From assembly GCA_049999725.1 (NCBI GenBank), contig JBNGIS010030855.1, positions 1 to 26,614 of the forward strand: a stretch of DNA of 26,614 nt, read 5' to 3'. The DNA is from Haplomitrium mnioides. Lineage: Eukaryota; Marchantiophyta; Haplomitriopsida; Calobryales. Under the pieces are notes generated by a model. It had not been told where the DNA came from and searched no databases. It saw only the letters and a list, made by a program, of their open reading frames with translations. This document shows positions 9,172-19,261 of the stretch, piece by piece; the stretch's first letter is position 1; every line of letters begins with the position of its first letter. The position numbers and the translations under genes were made by a program.

Positions 9172-10277
9172 AATGGAAGACTTTAGTGCCTAAAGACGTA
9201 TCACTTCGTACCATTGTGCTCCAAGAGGTCCATGATACGGTTGTGGTAGGACATATGGGCATAGCAAAAATACTTGAGTTACTACAACGATCTTACTATT
9301 GACCAAATATTACTAAGGATACAGAGGCGTATGTACAAAGTTTTCTCGCATGTTAGCAGAACAAGGTGAGTAATCAAAAACCTGCGGGGCTTCTACAACC
9401 TCTTTCTATTCCCAATCGACGATGCAAACATGTGAGCTTGGATTTGGTATGTGAACTTCCAACTACTTCCAAAATGCATGATTCTATGGTGGTTTTTGTC
9501 GATAAGTTGAGCAAGATGATCCATATTCGAGCCACTACCAAAACAGTAACAGCTCCTGAGTTGGCACAACTATACTTGGAGCCAGTCTTTTCTCAACATG
9601 GTCTCTCTTCAACCCTCATTTCAGATTAAGGTACTCAATTCACATGTATGTTTTGGAAGAGCCTATTTTCATGTTTCAAGACTAAACTAGCCATGTCTAC
9701 GGCATATTATCCCGAATCAGATGGTCAAATAGAACATGCAAATCATACTATTAAAGATATGTTGCACGCCTTCACACTAGAGAAACAATAAGAGTGGGAT
9801 CTGTTACTACTATTGGTCGAGTTTGCCTACAACAACTCTATAAATGCCTCAACTAAGGCCACTCCTTTCTTTCTTACCTATGGCGAACACCATTTGACAT
9901 CGACGAGTTTGATCACCATGGGTTTGCAACCTAGCATGCCTTTTAAAGTTGAAGCCACTCAAGATTTTGTGCAACGAATCTATCATCCAGTCCATCTTGC
10001 TTGTGATAAGCTTGTAATTGCGCAAAATTGTCAAAAGCAATATGATGATGCTCGTTGTCGGGACAAGACATTTGTTGTGGGAGACAAAGTATGGTTGTCT
10101 ACTACTCACTTGCCTATGCTTGGTGTTCGTAAGGTCAGTGCACGTTTCATTGGGCCTTTCTCTATCTCTCAACATGTTGGAGCTGTAGTTTATAAGCTTG
10201 ATTTATCGGCCCATATGAAACTTCATCTAGTTTTTCATGTTTTGCTTCTTCGTTGTTACGTGCCTCGTTCCTCTTAG
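9172..10277 (+). pseudogene. Element B integrase
   Basis: After a frameshift near 9172-9180 the integrase is read in another frame. The zinc module starts at HDTVVVGH and ends in a damaged Cys pair (TAG next to QNK). The core has Asp in SLDLVCELP, Asp in LISD directly followed by TAA at 9627, and the Glu region GQIEHANHTIKD. The C-terminal part (VEFAYNNSINAST, later VGDKVWLSTTHLPM and FIGPFSISQHVG) is open from 9813 to TAG 10275. The catalytic triad is still visible, unlike in A and C. Confidence 0.87.
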
Positions 10278-10523
10278 TTTACCAATCAACATGAATCTCC
10301 ACTTTTCCCGGAGATGGTGGATGGTCATACAGAATACGAGGTGGAACACAATCTCAAGAAGCGCATCTTCAACCGCGGGTGCAACCAAGTCACTGAATAT
10401 TTGGTGTTGTGGAAAGGGTACCTTTTGTTCGAAGCCACTTGGGAACCTCTCTCTAACGTTCGCAATGTTATGTCATTGGTAGCTACTTTTGATCATACTT
10501 GCAACGAGAACGTTGCATCTTAA
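10278..10523 (+). pseudogene. Element B chromodomain end of integrase
   Basis: The frame of the integrase continues past TAG 10275. The chromodomain signature reads TEYEVEHNLKKRIFNRG and then TEYLVLWKGYLLFEATWEP, with the aromatic positions kept. It ends in CNENVAS before the stop at 10521-10523. The polypurine tract follows immediately. Confidence 0.85.
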
Positions 10524-10533
10524 AGGGGGAAGG
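10523..10533 (+). other. Element B polypurine tract
   Basis: AAGGGGGAAGG lies two bases before the 3' LTR start at 10536. Confidence 0.75.
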
Positions 10534-10535
10534 TT

Positions 10536-10977
10536 TGTAACGAGGTTCACTAAACTTGGTGGAACCTCTAGATTTAGTTATTGCTAAAGTTAGTTAGCGA
10601 AGAAGAAGTTTCTAGAAGAAGAAGCTTAGAGAAGCTTCTAGAAGAAAAGAGAAGAAGAAGCTTAGAGAAGCTTTTAGAAGGCTTGAGAAGACTAGAGATT
10701 CTTTTAGATGAAGAAAGAAGCTTCTAGAAAATGCCGAAAACATAGAGAATTCTAGAAAGGGACCAAGGGAGGTTCTTTAGGGCTGAAGTGACTTCTTAGT
10801 AAAGTCTTGTATATGGAGTATAAATAGATAGGGCTTGGCCCTTCTCACTCATTCGGGAGTTTGGAAAGTCTTGTAAGCAATTTCTTTCTCTTCTCTCTTT
10901 TCCTTTCCTTTCTTGTTGAGCTATCTTCTTTGCACAAGAGTATATTGATGTGTTACTAGTTAGCAAAGAGTTCTACA
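10536..10977 (+). repeat. Element B 3' LTR (442 bp)
   Basis: It starts TGTAACGAGG and ends TTCTACA. Its TATA box is TATAAATAG at 10819-10827. U3 is rich in GAAGAAG and GAAGCTTCTAGAAG strings. Its first part matches the truncated 5' LTR. Confidence 0.92.
10605..10729 (+). promoter_or_regulatory. Heat-shock-element cluster in the 3' LTR of B
   Basis: GAAGTTTCTAGAAG (10605-10618), GAAGCTTCTAGAAG (10631-10644) and GAAGCTTCTAGAA (10717-10729) fit the three-unit HSF consensus. A fourth, GAAGCTTTTAGAAG (10667-10680), has one mismatch in the TTC unit. They lie about 90-215 bp upstream of the LTR TATA box. Confidence 0.72.
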
Positions 10978-10982
10978 CTGCA
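10978..10982 (+). other. Target site duplication of element B, right copy (CTGCA)
   Basis: This CTGCA follows the terminal ACA of B and matches 7026-7030. Element A sequence resumes immediately after it. Confidence 0.92.
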
Positions 10983-11916
10983 AAACTACTCCAATAGCAA
11001 AATTAGAAGCATCAAAGTCAACTATACAATGTGCCTTTGGATCATAGAGCTGTAGAATAGAACGAGAAGAGGATGCATCATTGAGCTGTTGAAATGCTGC
11101 TTGCTCTTTGGCGGTCCATTGAAACTTGACCTCCTTGCCTAGAAAATCTATAAGTGGTGTAGCAATATGTGCATAACAATGGATGGATAGTCGATAGAAG
11201 CTTACCAATTTATTGAAGGCTCTAACGTCCTTTACTTCCTTTAGTGTTGGCCACTCAATAATAGCCTTGATTTTCTCTTCTTCCATCTTTATACAATCCG
11301 CAGACATCTTGTACCCCAAACAAGTAACCTCTTGCTTCCAAAATTTGCACTTGGATCTCTTATAATAAAACTTCCAATTGTGCAATCTTTGCAAAACTTC
11401 TTTCGAATGATTGCGATGCTCAGCTTCATTTTTGCTAAAAATGAGAATGTCATCCAAGAATACCAAAACTGACTTATCCAATAACCCATCAAAAATTTGA
11501 TGCATTTGATCCATGAATATAGCCGGAGCATTAGTGAGACCAAATGTAAGGACCTTCCACTCAAAATATCCATACCTCGTATGAAAAGTTGTCTTTGGCA
11601 CATAACTTGGCTTGATAGGAATTTGCCAATAACCACTTCGAAGATCAAGCTTTGAAAAGAATAGCGCACCACTCAGTTGATCCAACAAATCATCAATTCA
11701 CGGTGAAAGATAAGCATTCTTTACGATTTGCTTGTTCAAACCACGATAATCAGTACAAAAACAAAATCCACCATCTTTCTTTGGTACAAAGAATATTGGT
11801 GCTCCCTAAAGCAAAGTACTATGCTGAATGAAATCCTTCTCAAGAGGATCCATCAAGGTCTTGCGAAGCTCTTCCAACTCTTGTGGCGATAACCTATATA
11901 TAGACCGATTATATAA
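10983..11916 (-). pseudogene. Element A reverse transcriptase and N-terminal part of RNase H
   Basis: The open part is 11688 to the B junction. It shows [13 protein letters not shown] with the first catalytic Asp, RYGYFEWKVLTFGLTNAP, the FLDDILIFSK box with the Asp pair, and the start of RNase H (VDFDASNFAIGVVL), where B is inserted. Upstream, 11900-11689 holds the RT N-terminus ([29 protein letters not shown]) with in-frame TAG and TGA. Joined with 7025-5891 across B it gives a colinear RNase H. Confidence 0.9.
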
Positions 11917-12501
11917 TTAACTTCTTGGCATCAAATCAATCGAAAAGGGCATTCTACGATCATACAGAAACACATCTGAAAACTCCTTCAAGATATCATC
12001 AATCATTGAGGTTGGTATAGATTTCCCTCCCTCTTTATTCAAGTCCACAATAGGTTTGATCCATATAGCAAAGACAAACAACTCTTTCTCCATCAAAACA
12101 TTATGCTGAACTAATTTAGGCTTGTTCACCAACAATGTCAAACACCCAAAAAGAAATTTCTTACCTTGTAAAGTAACTTGAATTTGTCGTTTTCCCCAAT
12201 CAAATTGAGTAGAACGATCTTCAAGCCAAAGCAAATCTAAAATGATGTCATACTGTAATGGTGCAATAATAAATTGTATATATTTCATATACTCTTTTCT
12301 AATCCTTAGAAGGAATGGCTTTTGAGAGCAAAACACGTCATGCTTTTGGCCATGAGCCATAATCACAACACTTCTCTTGATATGCCTGTATTTTGCTTTG
12401 ATTATCTTAGCAAAACGTAGTGACATAAAATTTTCAGAACTCTCACTGTTGACCAACATTCTACAAGAAAGCTCCTCAATCATACCATCAAAATGGAACA
12501 A
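11917..12501 (-). pseudogene. Element A aspartic protease region
   Basis: The open frame of 194 residues starts after the gag part. At the expected active site it reads LVNSESSENF where gypsy proteases have an Asp-Ser/Thr-Gly-Ala motif, so catalytic Asp is Asn and Gly is Glu. The flap-distal motif YDIILDLLWLEDR matches the usual YDxILGMxWL pattern with the Gly changed to Asp. It then runs into the linker before RT (ILKEFSDVFLYD). No CCHC zinc knuckle is visible between gag and this region, unlike in C. Confidence 0.8.
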
Positions 12502-12507
12502 GGTACC

Positions 12508-13127
12508 TCAAATTCTTGTCGGAATTTTAATTCCATTTGAGCTTGCAAGGTTTTGAGAGTGTCGTTCAAATGGTTGAGGATGAGATCTAACTTCTGTAGC
12601 CGTGAGTAATGAGTCATGCCGCTCTGCCATACGTATTGCTTCTTCTAATTGAGTAGGCTCTCTCATAGTAACTTCTATTCTTGTGCGAGGCTTCAATCTC
12701 CGAACAAAGCGGTCTAGTGCTTCTTCTTCTCTTATATCAGGAATTTGCATAATTGTATCTTGAAAATATGTCACATATCTTCTCACTGTACCAGTTGATT
12801 CAATTCGACCAATCAATCTCTTACTATTTTTGAGGTATTTACAACCCTAAATCTTGAAATCACTCCTTCTTTGAACTCAAGCCAAGAAACAATAGGAGCA
12901 ACAAATCCACGTTGTGCTTGATCTATTTGATATCTCCACCAAGTCTTTGCAACTCCTTCTAATTGGCTTGCTGCAAATAGAATTTGTCGACTATCCTCTC
13001 TAATGTTTGTAGCTTCAAAGTATTGTTCACAATCAAAAATAAAGTTCTCACAAGCACTACAAGTCACCTTTCCATCATATGCTTTTGGTATTGGAAATTG
13101 CCTATAACTCTCTTCTTCTTGAAACAT
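12508..13127 (-). pseudogene. Element A gag (retrotransposon gag domain)
   Basis: Two overlapping frames, 13127-12813 and 12816-12508, together cover a gag of about 205 residues. The first starts at a true ATG (MFQEEESYRQFPIPKAYDG) and contains the helix FAASQLEGVAKTWWRYQ typical of the family. The second carries GTVRRYVTYFQDTIMQIPD and EEALDRFVRRLKPRTR. One frameshift near 12815 separates them. Gag would form the virus-like particle in the cytoplasm. No CCHC motif is present. Confidence 0.87.
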
Positions 13128-13173
13128 TACTCTTTCTTATACTCCATGTAGCTTACACAAAAAACGAACTGTG

Positions 13174-13185
13174 GCTCTGATACCA
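13174..13185 (-). other. Element A primer binding site, initiator tRNA-Met type
   Basis: The minus strand reads TGGTATCAGAGC, complementary to the 3' end of plant initiator tRNA-Met, one base after the end of the 5' LTR at 13187. Confidence 0.9.
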
Positions 13186-13186
13186 A

Positions 13187-13619
13187 TATAAATGAATCTC
13201 AAAGACCAAATCCAAATGAGTAAGAACTCATAGTGAACTCTAATAGAGTTCTTCAACCAAAAGCAACTCAAAGTCTAAGCTAAGACCATGACTGCAAGCA
13301 AAATCCAAGCAACCAAAGAATCTAAGTGATTCGAGAGGAACTCCAGAATGATGAGTGGGGCTAAGAAGCCCTTCTATTTATACAAGAGAAGAGGGTGTCA
13401 TCCCTCTTTCTTCACTTACAAGTCACTTCTCATTTCAGCCTTAATGGCGACTCTCTACCAAAAGTGACTTCAAATGCAAGTAACCTAAAAGTGATCTCCA
13501 CCAAAAGTGACTTCAAAGGCAAGTAATCTAATCTTAACCCTAAAAGTGACTCACTACCACTTCCTTCACTCCTCTCTATTTTCTTATAAATAGCACAACC
13601 TTATATTTATACTATTACA
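13187..13619 (-). repeat. Element A 5' LTR (433 bp)
   Basis: It aligns with 4767-5201. It starts TGTAATAGTA on the minus strand and ends TTTATA, where the other copy has TTTACA. TATAAATAG lies at minus 13382-13374. Repeats of AGTCACTTTT lie upstream of the TATA box. Confidence 0.92.
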
Positions 13620-13624
13620 TTGGT
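13620..13624 (-). other. Target site duplication of element A, right copy (TTGGT)
   Basis: TTGGT directly follows the LTR and matches 4762-4766. Only ten bases separate it from the LTR of element C. Confidence 0.9.
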
Positions 13625-13634
13625 CATTATGCAT

Positions 13635-14213
13635 TGTAGCACTACACACCTACATTACATTCACAAGTTAGCACAAATACAACACATACAAGTGAGCACA
13701 AGAGAAGCATATAAGGAACTTCAAAAACCCACAAGGTAAGAGATGCCAAACAAGACACTCTCCCTTCTTTATATACTTGATAGAAAATCCTTTGCATACA
13801 TAGGTGGAGGAACCTCATTGGTTCATTTTCTATCATTTTCTTATTGGACCTCTCTTTTCTCTCTCACTCTAATTGGACCACCCTTTACTTTTATTCTCCT
13901 TCTGCCACGTGTCTTTATCTTTAGAACCTTCCATCTCTCTTTAGTTCTCGTTTTGCCACGTGTCCTTATCTTGAGAGCCTTCTCTTCACTTTAGTTCTCC
14001 GCTTGCCACGTGTTCTTATCCTCTTCTAAAGTAGTCCACTTGGACTCCTTTCACTTTAATTTGTTGACTTTCTCTCCTCTTGTCATGTGTCCAACTCTCT
14101 ATAATAGCAACCTCTTTTTGCTACTCTAACTTAGTAATAGTTTTCTAGACATAGTTGACACTATATCTTACTTCATTTTTAGCTATGGCTTACTAAAATT
14201 AGTTACCGTTACA
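13635..14213 (-). repeat. Element C 3' LTR (579 bp)
   Basis: It begins TGTAACGG on the minus strand and ends near GTGCTACA. TATATAAAG lies at minus 13775-13767, with CCAAT strings upstream. It holds three ~50-bp units with a CACGTG site each; the 5' LTR has four, which explains most of the 52-bp length difference. Confidence 0.92.
13906..14012 (-). promoter_or_regulatory. Tandem G-box/ABRE-type units in the 3' LTR of C
   Basis: GCCACGTGT-type strings place CACGTG at 13906-13911, 13957-13962 and 14007-14012, spaced 51 and 50 bp. CACGTG is the plant G-box; ACGTGTC is the ABRE form bound by bZIP factors in abscisic acid responses. They lie 130-250 bp upstream of the LTR TATA box. Confidence 0.65.
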
Positions 14214-14215
14214 AT

Positions 14216-14226
14216 CCTCCCCCTTT
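14216..14226 (-). other. Element C polypurine tract
   Basis: Minus-strand AAAGGGGGAGG lies two bases before the 3' LTR start. Confidence 0.75.
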
Positions 14227-14700
14227 TCAGAAGCAACGTCCTCGTTGCGAGTAATAGAGTTCTCAAAATAGTGAACAAGTGCAGAGGCATTAGCCAAATT
14301 TTCCAATGGCTCCCAAGTAGCTTCGTAAAGGGGGGCAGTCTTTCCATCAAACCAAATATTCCACAATCTCACGACAACCGCGGTGTCGTGTACATTTCTT
14401 CAAGAGTTGTTCAACCTCATATTCATCATGACCATTAATAAGTTCTAGTGGTGGAGAGGTTTCCTAAATACTGGTAAAGACGAGAGGATGAGGAACAAAA
14501 GTCTATAGTAAAGAGACATGAAAGATTGGATGAATCTTCATGTGGGGAGGTAAATCCAATCGATATACCACTTCTCCAATGCAAGCAGAGATAGAAAAAG
14601 TTCTAATAAAGCGAGCACTAAACTTACGTGAATGAAGCAAAGGAAGATTGAACGTGGAGAGCCAGACTTGTCACCTACATCAAAGGTCACCTCTCGACGA
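14227..14700 (-). pseudogene. Element C chromodomain end and integrase C-terminus
   Basis: The minus-strand frame near 14390-14230 reads PLYEATWEPLENLANA and ends NSITRNEDVAS, very like the end of B. A TGA precedes it at the position of a conserved Trp. The integrase linker at 14700-14400 has several stops. The last residues run close to the polypurine tract, as in B. Confidence 0.72.
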
Positions 14701-15640
14701 TGAGTATAAGCATATTGTTTTTGTCAATTACGAGCAAATTCCAAATTTTCCTTGGATCGTCAAATTCGGTGGTGTAGACGATGGAGAAAATCGTCAGCGG
14801 TTGGACTTTTAGAGATTGACAGTGATGTATGTTGAAGACTAGAGAGTGTGATTGGATGCTCACCATACATCAAAAAGAAAGGTGTGGCACGTGTGGAACT
14901 GTTGATGGAGTTATTGTACAAGAACTCCACAAGAGGTAGAAGCCAATCCCATTCCTCTTGTTCTTCCAGAGTAAAGGCTCATAACATATCTTCAATGGTA
15001 TAGTTGGCCCGTTCAGTTTGACTGTTTGATTCCAGGTGACAAGCAGTAAACATAGCCAATTTAGTCTTGAGAAGACTAAATATAACACGCTAAAACATGT
15101 TGGTAAATTGAGTGCCTCGGTTAGAAATAATAACTTTGGAAATACCATGATGAGAGTAGACTACTTCCAAATAAATTCGTGTTAACTTAGATGTTGTCAC
15201 TGATTTGGTAGTTGGACGAATGTGAATCATTTTGCTAAGCTTGTCTACAAAAACAAAAATAGCATCATAGCCCATAGAAGTACGTGGTAGCTCACACACA
15301 ATATCCACACTCACATGTTCTCATCGGCGATTAGGGATAGGTAGTGGTTGCAATTAGCCTCATCGTTTAAGGTTGATAGCTTTGTTTTGTTGACAAGCCA
15401 AGTAACTCCGAACATATGCCTCCACATCTTGATGTGTCTTAAGCCAATAATAAACTCATTGAAGATTGTCCAAGGTCTTCTCAATTCCAACATGGCTACC
15501 AACGGCAAAATCATGTGCTTCATATAAAATCTCAAAGTGAAGCTTAATATTATAGGAACCCACACCTTATCTTGGAAGAAAATCAATCCTCTCGTCTCTT
15601 TCACCAACTTCTTCTATTGTGCGGCAATGATCTCTTTATA
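14701..15640 (-). pseudogene. Element C integrase
   Basis: The best open part is 15314-15090 with the first catalytic Asp in SVDIVCELPRTS and VFVDKLSKMIHIRPTTKS. At the second catalytic position it reads ISNRGTQF, so Asp is Asn as in A. The Glu region (SQTERANYTIED) is read in another frame near 15040-15000, followed by VEFLYNNSINSST near 14910. The zinc module lies upstream (EAHDFAVGSHVGIEKT, then SYLACQQNK with the first Cys replaced by Ser), in a different frame from the start of the 15607-15311 open stretch. At least two frameshifts and several stops are present. Confidence 0.83.
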
Positions 15641-16260
15641 TTTCTTTACTACAGCCAACATTTCCATCCACCAAGTAGGATGAATTGTGATTTCTGATAT
15701 GATGTTGAGTTGAGGCATGTGTGTCAAGACATCTGCAATTTGACATTTTCCTTCTACATAAACCATTTTTATATGAAATTGTTGTCGCCACTCTGCCTAT
15801 TGAATCTATTGTTTTGAGAGCTTTTTTTGAGTTTCGAGAGAGATTAGAGGCTTATGGTCGGTTTAGACCACAAACTCTTTATCTTTTAGATAGTGCTTCC
15901 AATGCTTGGTTGATAATACAATGGCCAATTCTCCTCGTTCTGTAGTGTGGTAGTTCTACTCTGCATTGCTCAATTTTCTAAAAAAGAAGGCAATAGAATG
16001 CCAACCATCCTCCCATTCTTGTTGCAAAACTCCACCTATAGCTTTTCCCGATGCATCCACCGAAAGTTTGATTGGTCATTTAGAATCATACCATTTAAGG
16101 ATATGAGCATGAAGAAGTGATTTCTTCAATGCTTGAAACGCCAACTCTTTTGTAGCTCATTATATCCACGTGTAACTTTTCTTGAGCAAGCTGGTTAATG
16201 GCTCTCTTATTTGTGCAAAACCTTTCACAAATTGACAATAAAACCTGGCTAGCCTCAAAA
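15641..16260 (-). pseudogene. Element C RNase H
   Basis: Minus-strand coding remnants include LSVDASGKAIGGVLQQEWEDGW, which carries the first RNase H Asp, ERGELAIVLSTKHWKHYL and TDHKPLISLETQKKLS. They align with 8640-9050 of B. In-frame stops occur in several conserved positions and no long frame remains. Confidence 0.78.
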
Positions 16261-17000
16261 ATCCTCTTAGTTGGGTGTGATTACTAGAAGCTTCCCACTT
16301 CTGAATTGCCTCCACTTTCTTGCCCATAACTTGGATTCTTGAGGCAGACCCAAGTAGTCAACCTCCCTTTTTCCAATTTCACATTTGGACATTTTCACAT
16401 ATAGCTTGTGCTTCCAAAGTACCTTCAATACTGTACGAAGGTGTTGTTGATGCTCTCTTGCTGTAAATGAGAATGTCATCCAAGAAGACAATAACAAACT
16501 TATTCAAATAAGCTCAAAAAATATCATTTATAGGACCCATAAATGTTGCAAGAGCATTAGTTAATCCAAAAGGCATAACAAGGTATTCGAAATGCCCATA
16601 TCAACTTTGAAATGATGTTTTTTGCACATCACCTTCTGCAATTTGGATTTGATTATATCCACTTCTCAAATCCAACTTTGTTAAGTAATTTGCTCCATGA
16701 AGTTGATCAAACAAATCATCCATTCTAGGTAATGGATATTTATTTTTCACCATTTGTTGGTTGAGTGCTCGATAGTCAATACACATCCTCATACTCCCAT
16801 CTTTCTTTTTCACAAATAATACTGGTGCACCATAAGGAGAGATGCTTGGCTGAATGAATCCCTTCTCTAATAATTCAGTAATTTGATATTTGCATTCCTT
16901 GAGTTCATGAGGAGGCAATCGATATGGTGTTTTGCATGGTGGAATACTTCCAAGAATAACCTTGATTTTGTGATCAATACATCGTTTAGGCAACAAGACA
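16261..17000 (-). pseudogene. Element C reverse transcriptase
   Basis: The N-terminal two thirds are open in the 17452-16601 frame: [20 protein letters not shown], then [15 protein letters not shown], then [13 protein letters not shown] with the first catalytic Asp. A break follows at about 16600. The FLDDILIY box, with the Asp pair, is at about 16500-16465. A frameshift just after it leads into the thumb (HLRTVLKVLWKHKLY, 16450-16400). Confidence 0.88.
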
Positions 17001-17575
17001 TGAGGTAAATCATTGGGAAAGATGTCGTGAAACTCCTTCAAAATACCTTGAAAATCATGGGGAACTTTATGCTTTGAGTCCTCCTTATCAATTGTGAATT
17101 TATGTATAAGACTTAAAAACACAGTATCTTGCATTTTGATCGAATGTGCTCTAATCACATATAAAGGTAGGTGCCTTGAATGAGATCGTGCTCGATCTCG
17201 CTGAATCTTCCATTGAGATGTTGTGAGTGTCTTCTTTTGCCAATCTACTTGCGGGTTATATCTTTGTAGCCATTTCATTCCAAGAATTGCATCATATCTG
17301 GCCAATGTCGTCATCTTCCACTCCAACTTCTCTTTATAGTTGCCCATATGTAGAGCTATATTTTGAGACAAACGTTCAATTGGCTCACTTTGGCCATTTT
17401 CCATTTCAACCACCTCATTCTCTTCCTTTTCAATTGGCAACTTCAACTTCAAGGGTATAGCTCATGATAGATAATTTTCTTCTGCCTTGGAGTCTACCAA
17501 AACTCTTATTGCAGATTCTTCCATCCATCTATCAACTACAATGAGTCCTCCATTTTTTTGTTTTTCTACATAGTA
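17001..17575 (-). pseudogene. Element C protease and linker to RT
   Basis: Near 17500 the frame reads IRVLVDSKAEENYLS and then TGA. This is the protease active site with Asp-Ser kept and Gly replaced by Lys. The open frame from 17452 holds the domain ([38 protein letters not shown]) and then the linker ([17 protein letters not shown]). Protease releases gag and pol proteins from the precursor. The sequence parallels B closely, which shows what B has lost upstream. Confidence 0.85.
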
Positions 17576-18603
17576 TGTTTGCTTTTGTCAAAACCTTTCC
17601 TTGCCTTTCTTCTTTATCCCAGCAAAACAATGAGGTGTTTTTAGTAGTGCGCATCATTTCCCTGACATTCTTCGTCTTTTCCATTGTTGACATTATGAAG
17701 AGGCCACCAACATACTCACCTTTGATTGCGCCGTACTGCTCTATAGTTTTGTGGAATATGTCTTATCCGTCCACAATTGTAGTATGTGCAAGTTTCTTGT
17801 TGATCATCCATCCTCTTTTCATTAGTATGTTGTGGTCCTTCTTGTTGGTGACTTGGGTGATGAAATTCTCTTCTTCTAATATTTCCCAACTCCATGGGTA
17901 TAGTGCCATAGTTTCCTCTAATTTGCTTAATTCCTAATGTCCCTTCAATTCATTGGGAGAATGAGATGGCTTCATTTACATCTTTTGGGTTGTGCATCAT
18001 AGCTTCTTCTCTAATCTTTCTCTATAACCCTTGCAAAAATTTGTCAAGTGCCTCCGTTGGACTCATATCTTTGATTTGATTCAAAAATCTTCAATGTTTT
18101 TTGCAACACTCCCTTGTTGCTCCAACTCCCAAAGCTTTGTTCTTGTGGTCAATATAGAATCTACCGCTTTAAAATTTAAGAGCAAACCTTCTTTTAAACT
18201 GCTCCACAAAAGTTGTTCTCCTCGTGTATTTTGTTTTTTTATCTCTCCCATCATTGTAGGCATATTAATGCATGCTTTGTTAAAAATGATCTTGCAAATA
18301 ATCCTTTCTCCAATCCGAAGCATTTGGATAATAAGACATACGAACCTCCATTCGATAGACCAATCCTTTAACAATACCAACTATATGACTTCCTCCATAG
18401 GGCTCTACCTTGCATGACTTTCTCATTTTCTGAAGTAATGTCTCTCGGTTTCCTTCTCCACTTTCTTGTTGTAATTGCATTTTCACCATTTTTGCCATTA
18501 ACATGTTTGTTTGTTGTTGACTTGCTATAAGAGCTGCTTGAAGCTCTTCCAACTTTGCCATCATCCAGAATCCTTCCTCATGACTGCTAGAGTTAGCATC
18601 CAT
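17576..18603 (-). pseudogene. Element C gag with decayed CCHC knuckle
   Basis: Gag starts at an ATG at 18603 (MDANSSSHEEGFWMMAKLEE). Its first 50 residues form a likely coiled coil with Leu/Met at heptad positions. The frame is kept to 18280. It continues in a second frame (about 18295-18081: ACINMPTMMGEIKKQNTRG, LWSSLKEGLLLNFKAVDS) and then degrades. Near 17790-17720 a stretch YYNCGRIRHIPQNY resembles a CCHC nucleic-acid-binding knuckle with the outer Cys residues lost. Confidence 0.8.
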
Positions 18604-19248
18604 GTTGTTTCATCACAATTTAATCCTCTAAAACTTATATAAAAACAAATATGTGCACATTCCAATTGTGAAGAATAGGTAAAATAAAGGTTTACTAGAT
18701 GCCAACACCACAGTACAAAACCTCTCTCCAAACTTACGAACAATAAAATCTCGTTGTATTTGCTTAGGTGTTACTCTAATAGAGATATGACATTTGGAGT
18801 TAAACTCTTCTACAAGAGCTTGGTTCAAATCCATTTTTCTTTCTATCACAAAATATAAATAAAACACTCCCATGTAACACCATAGTTTACCACATGCAAG
18901 ATAACAAGCTCTCTTAATTCCATGACAAAAACCATAAAGTCATCACCAAAATTATACACTAGAAATTGACAAAAGAAATGTTTGTCAATATTAAACATAC
19001 GAATGTTAAAAGGATTTAGTAGAGGAATTTTAGGAGGCACAAATGCTCCTCTATCCATTTGCTACCATAGGATCAAGTCAAACTTCTTATCTTTACTTAT
19101 AAAGGATGGGATATTCGCTATCATTTATTCATGAAAACCCGAAAGTTTAACTCTTTTGGAGTTAATGTAAAATGGAGATTCCACTACTCCAAAAAGTCTT
19201 AAGTACTTCTCCAAAGAGGGGTAATCCACACTCTTTAAAGAAGACCAA
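18604..19248 (-). other. Element C leader between primer site and gag
   Basis: About 645 bp lie between the primer site and the gag ATG. Two short frames here (19058-18846 and 18873-18628) match nothing I recognise. It is probably the untranslated, packaging-type leader, though a lost upstream coding segment cannot be excluded. Confidence 0.5.
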
Positions 19249-19260
19249 ACTCTGATACCA
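19249..19260 (-). other. Element C primer binding site, initiator tRNA-Met type
   Basis: The minus strand reads TGGTATCAGAGT, one base after the 5' LTR boundary at 19262. It differs in the last base from the A site. Confidence 0.88.
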
Positions 19261-19261
19261 T

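Larger units (their letters stand above)
7031..10977 (+). mobile_element. Element B: deleted Ty3/gypsy retrotransposon nested in element A
   Basis: B lies on the opposite strand to A and splits A's RNase H coding region. It starts with a truncated 5' LTR (7031 to about 7209) joined directly to protease coding sequence. The rest of the LTR, the primer site, gag and the protease active site are missing. RT, RNase H, integrase, chromodomain and a full 442-bp 3' LTR follow. The CTGCA target duplications are exact, so the deletion happened inside an inserted copy or was present before insertion. Most of the coding frame is conserved and interrupted mainly by TAG and TGA codons. Confidence 0.93.
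4767..13619 (-). mobile_element. Element A: Ty3/gypsy LTR retrotransposon with chromodomain-like C-terminus, interrupted by element B
   Basis: The element reads on the minus strand, in the order 5' LTR (13619-13187), primer site, gag, protease, RT, RNase H, integrase, chromodomain-like end, polypurine tract, 3' LTR (5201-4767). LTRs begin TG and end ACA or ATA. The 5-bp target duplication TTGGT is exact at 4762-4766 and 13620-13624. Without the 3947-bp insert B and one target copy the original element is about 4.9 kb, short for an autonomous chromovirus. Nonsense codons, frameshifts and an integrase deletion make it non-functional. The gene order with integrase after RNase H defines the Ty3/gypsy superfamily. 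Confidence 0.93.

Noticed and set aside
11289-11672. 127-codon minus-strand frame
   Set aside because: Shadow of the element A reverse transcriptase frame.
14870-15148. 92-codon minus-strand frame
   Set aside because: Out-of-frame shadow of the element C integrase, whose motifs are read in another frame.
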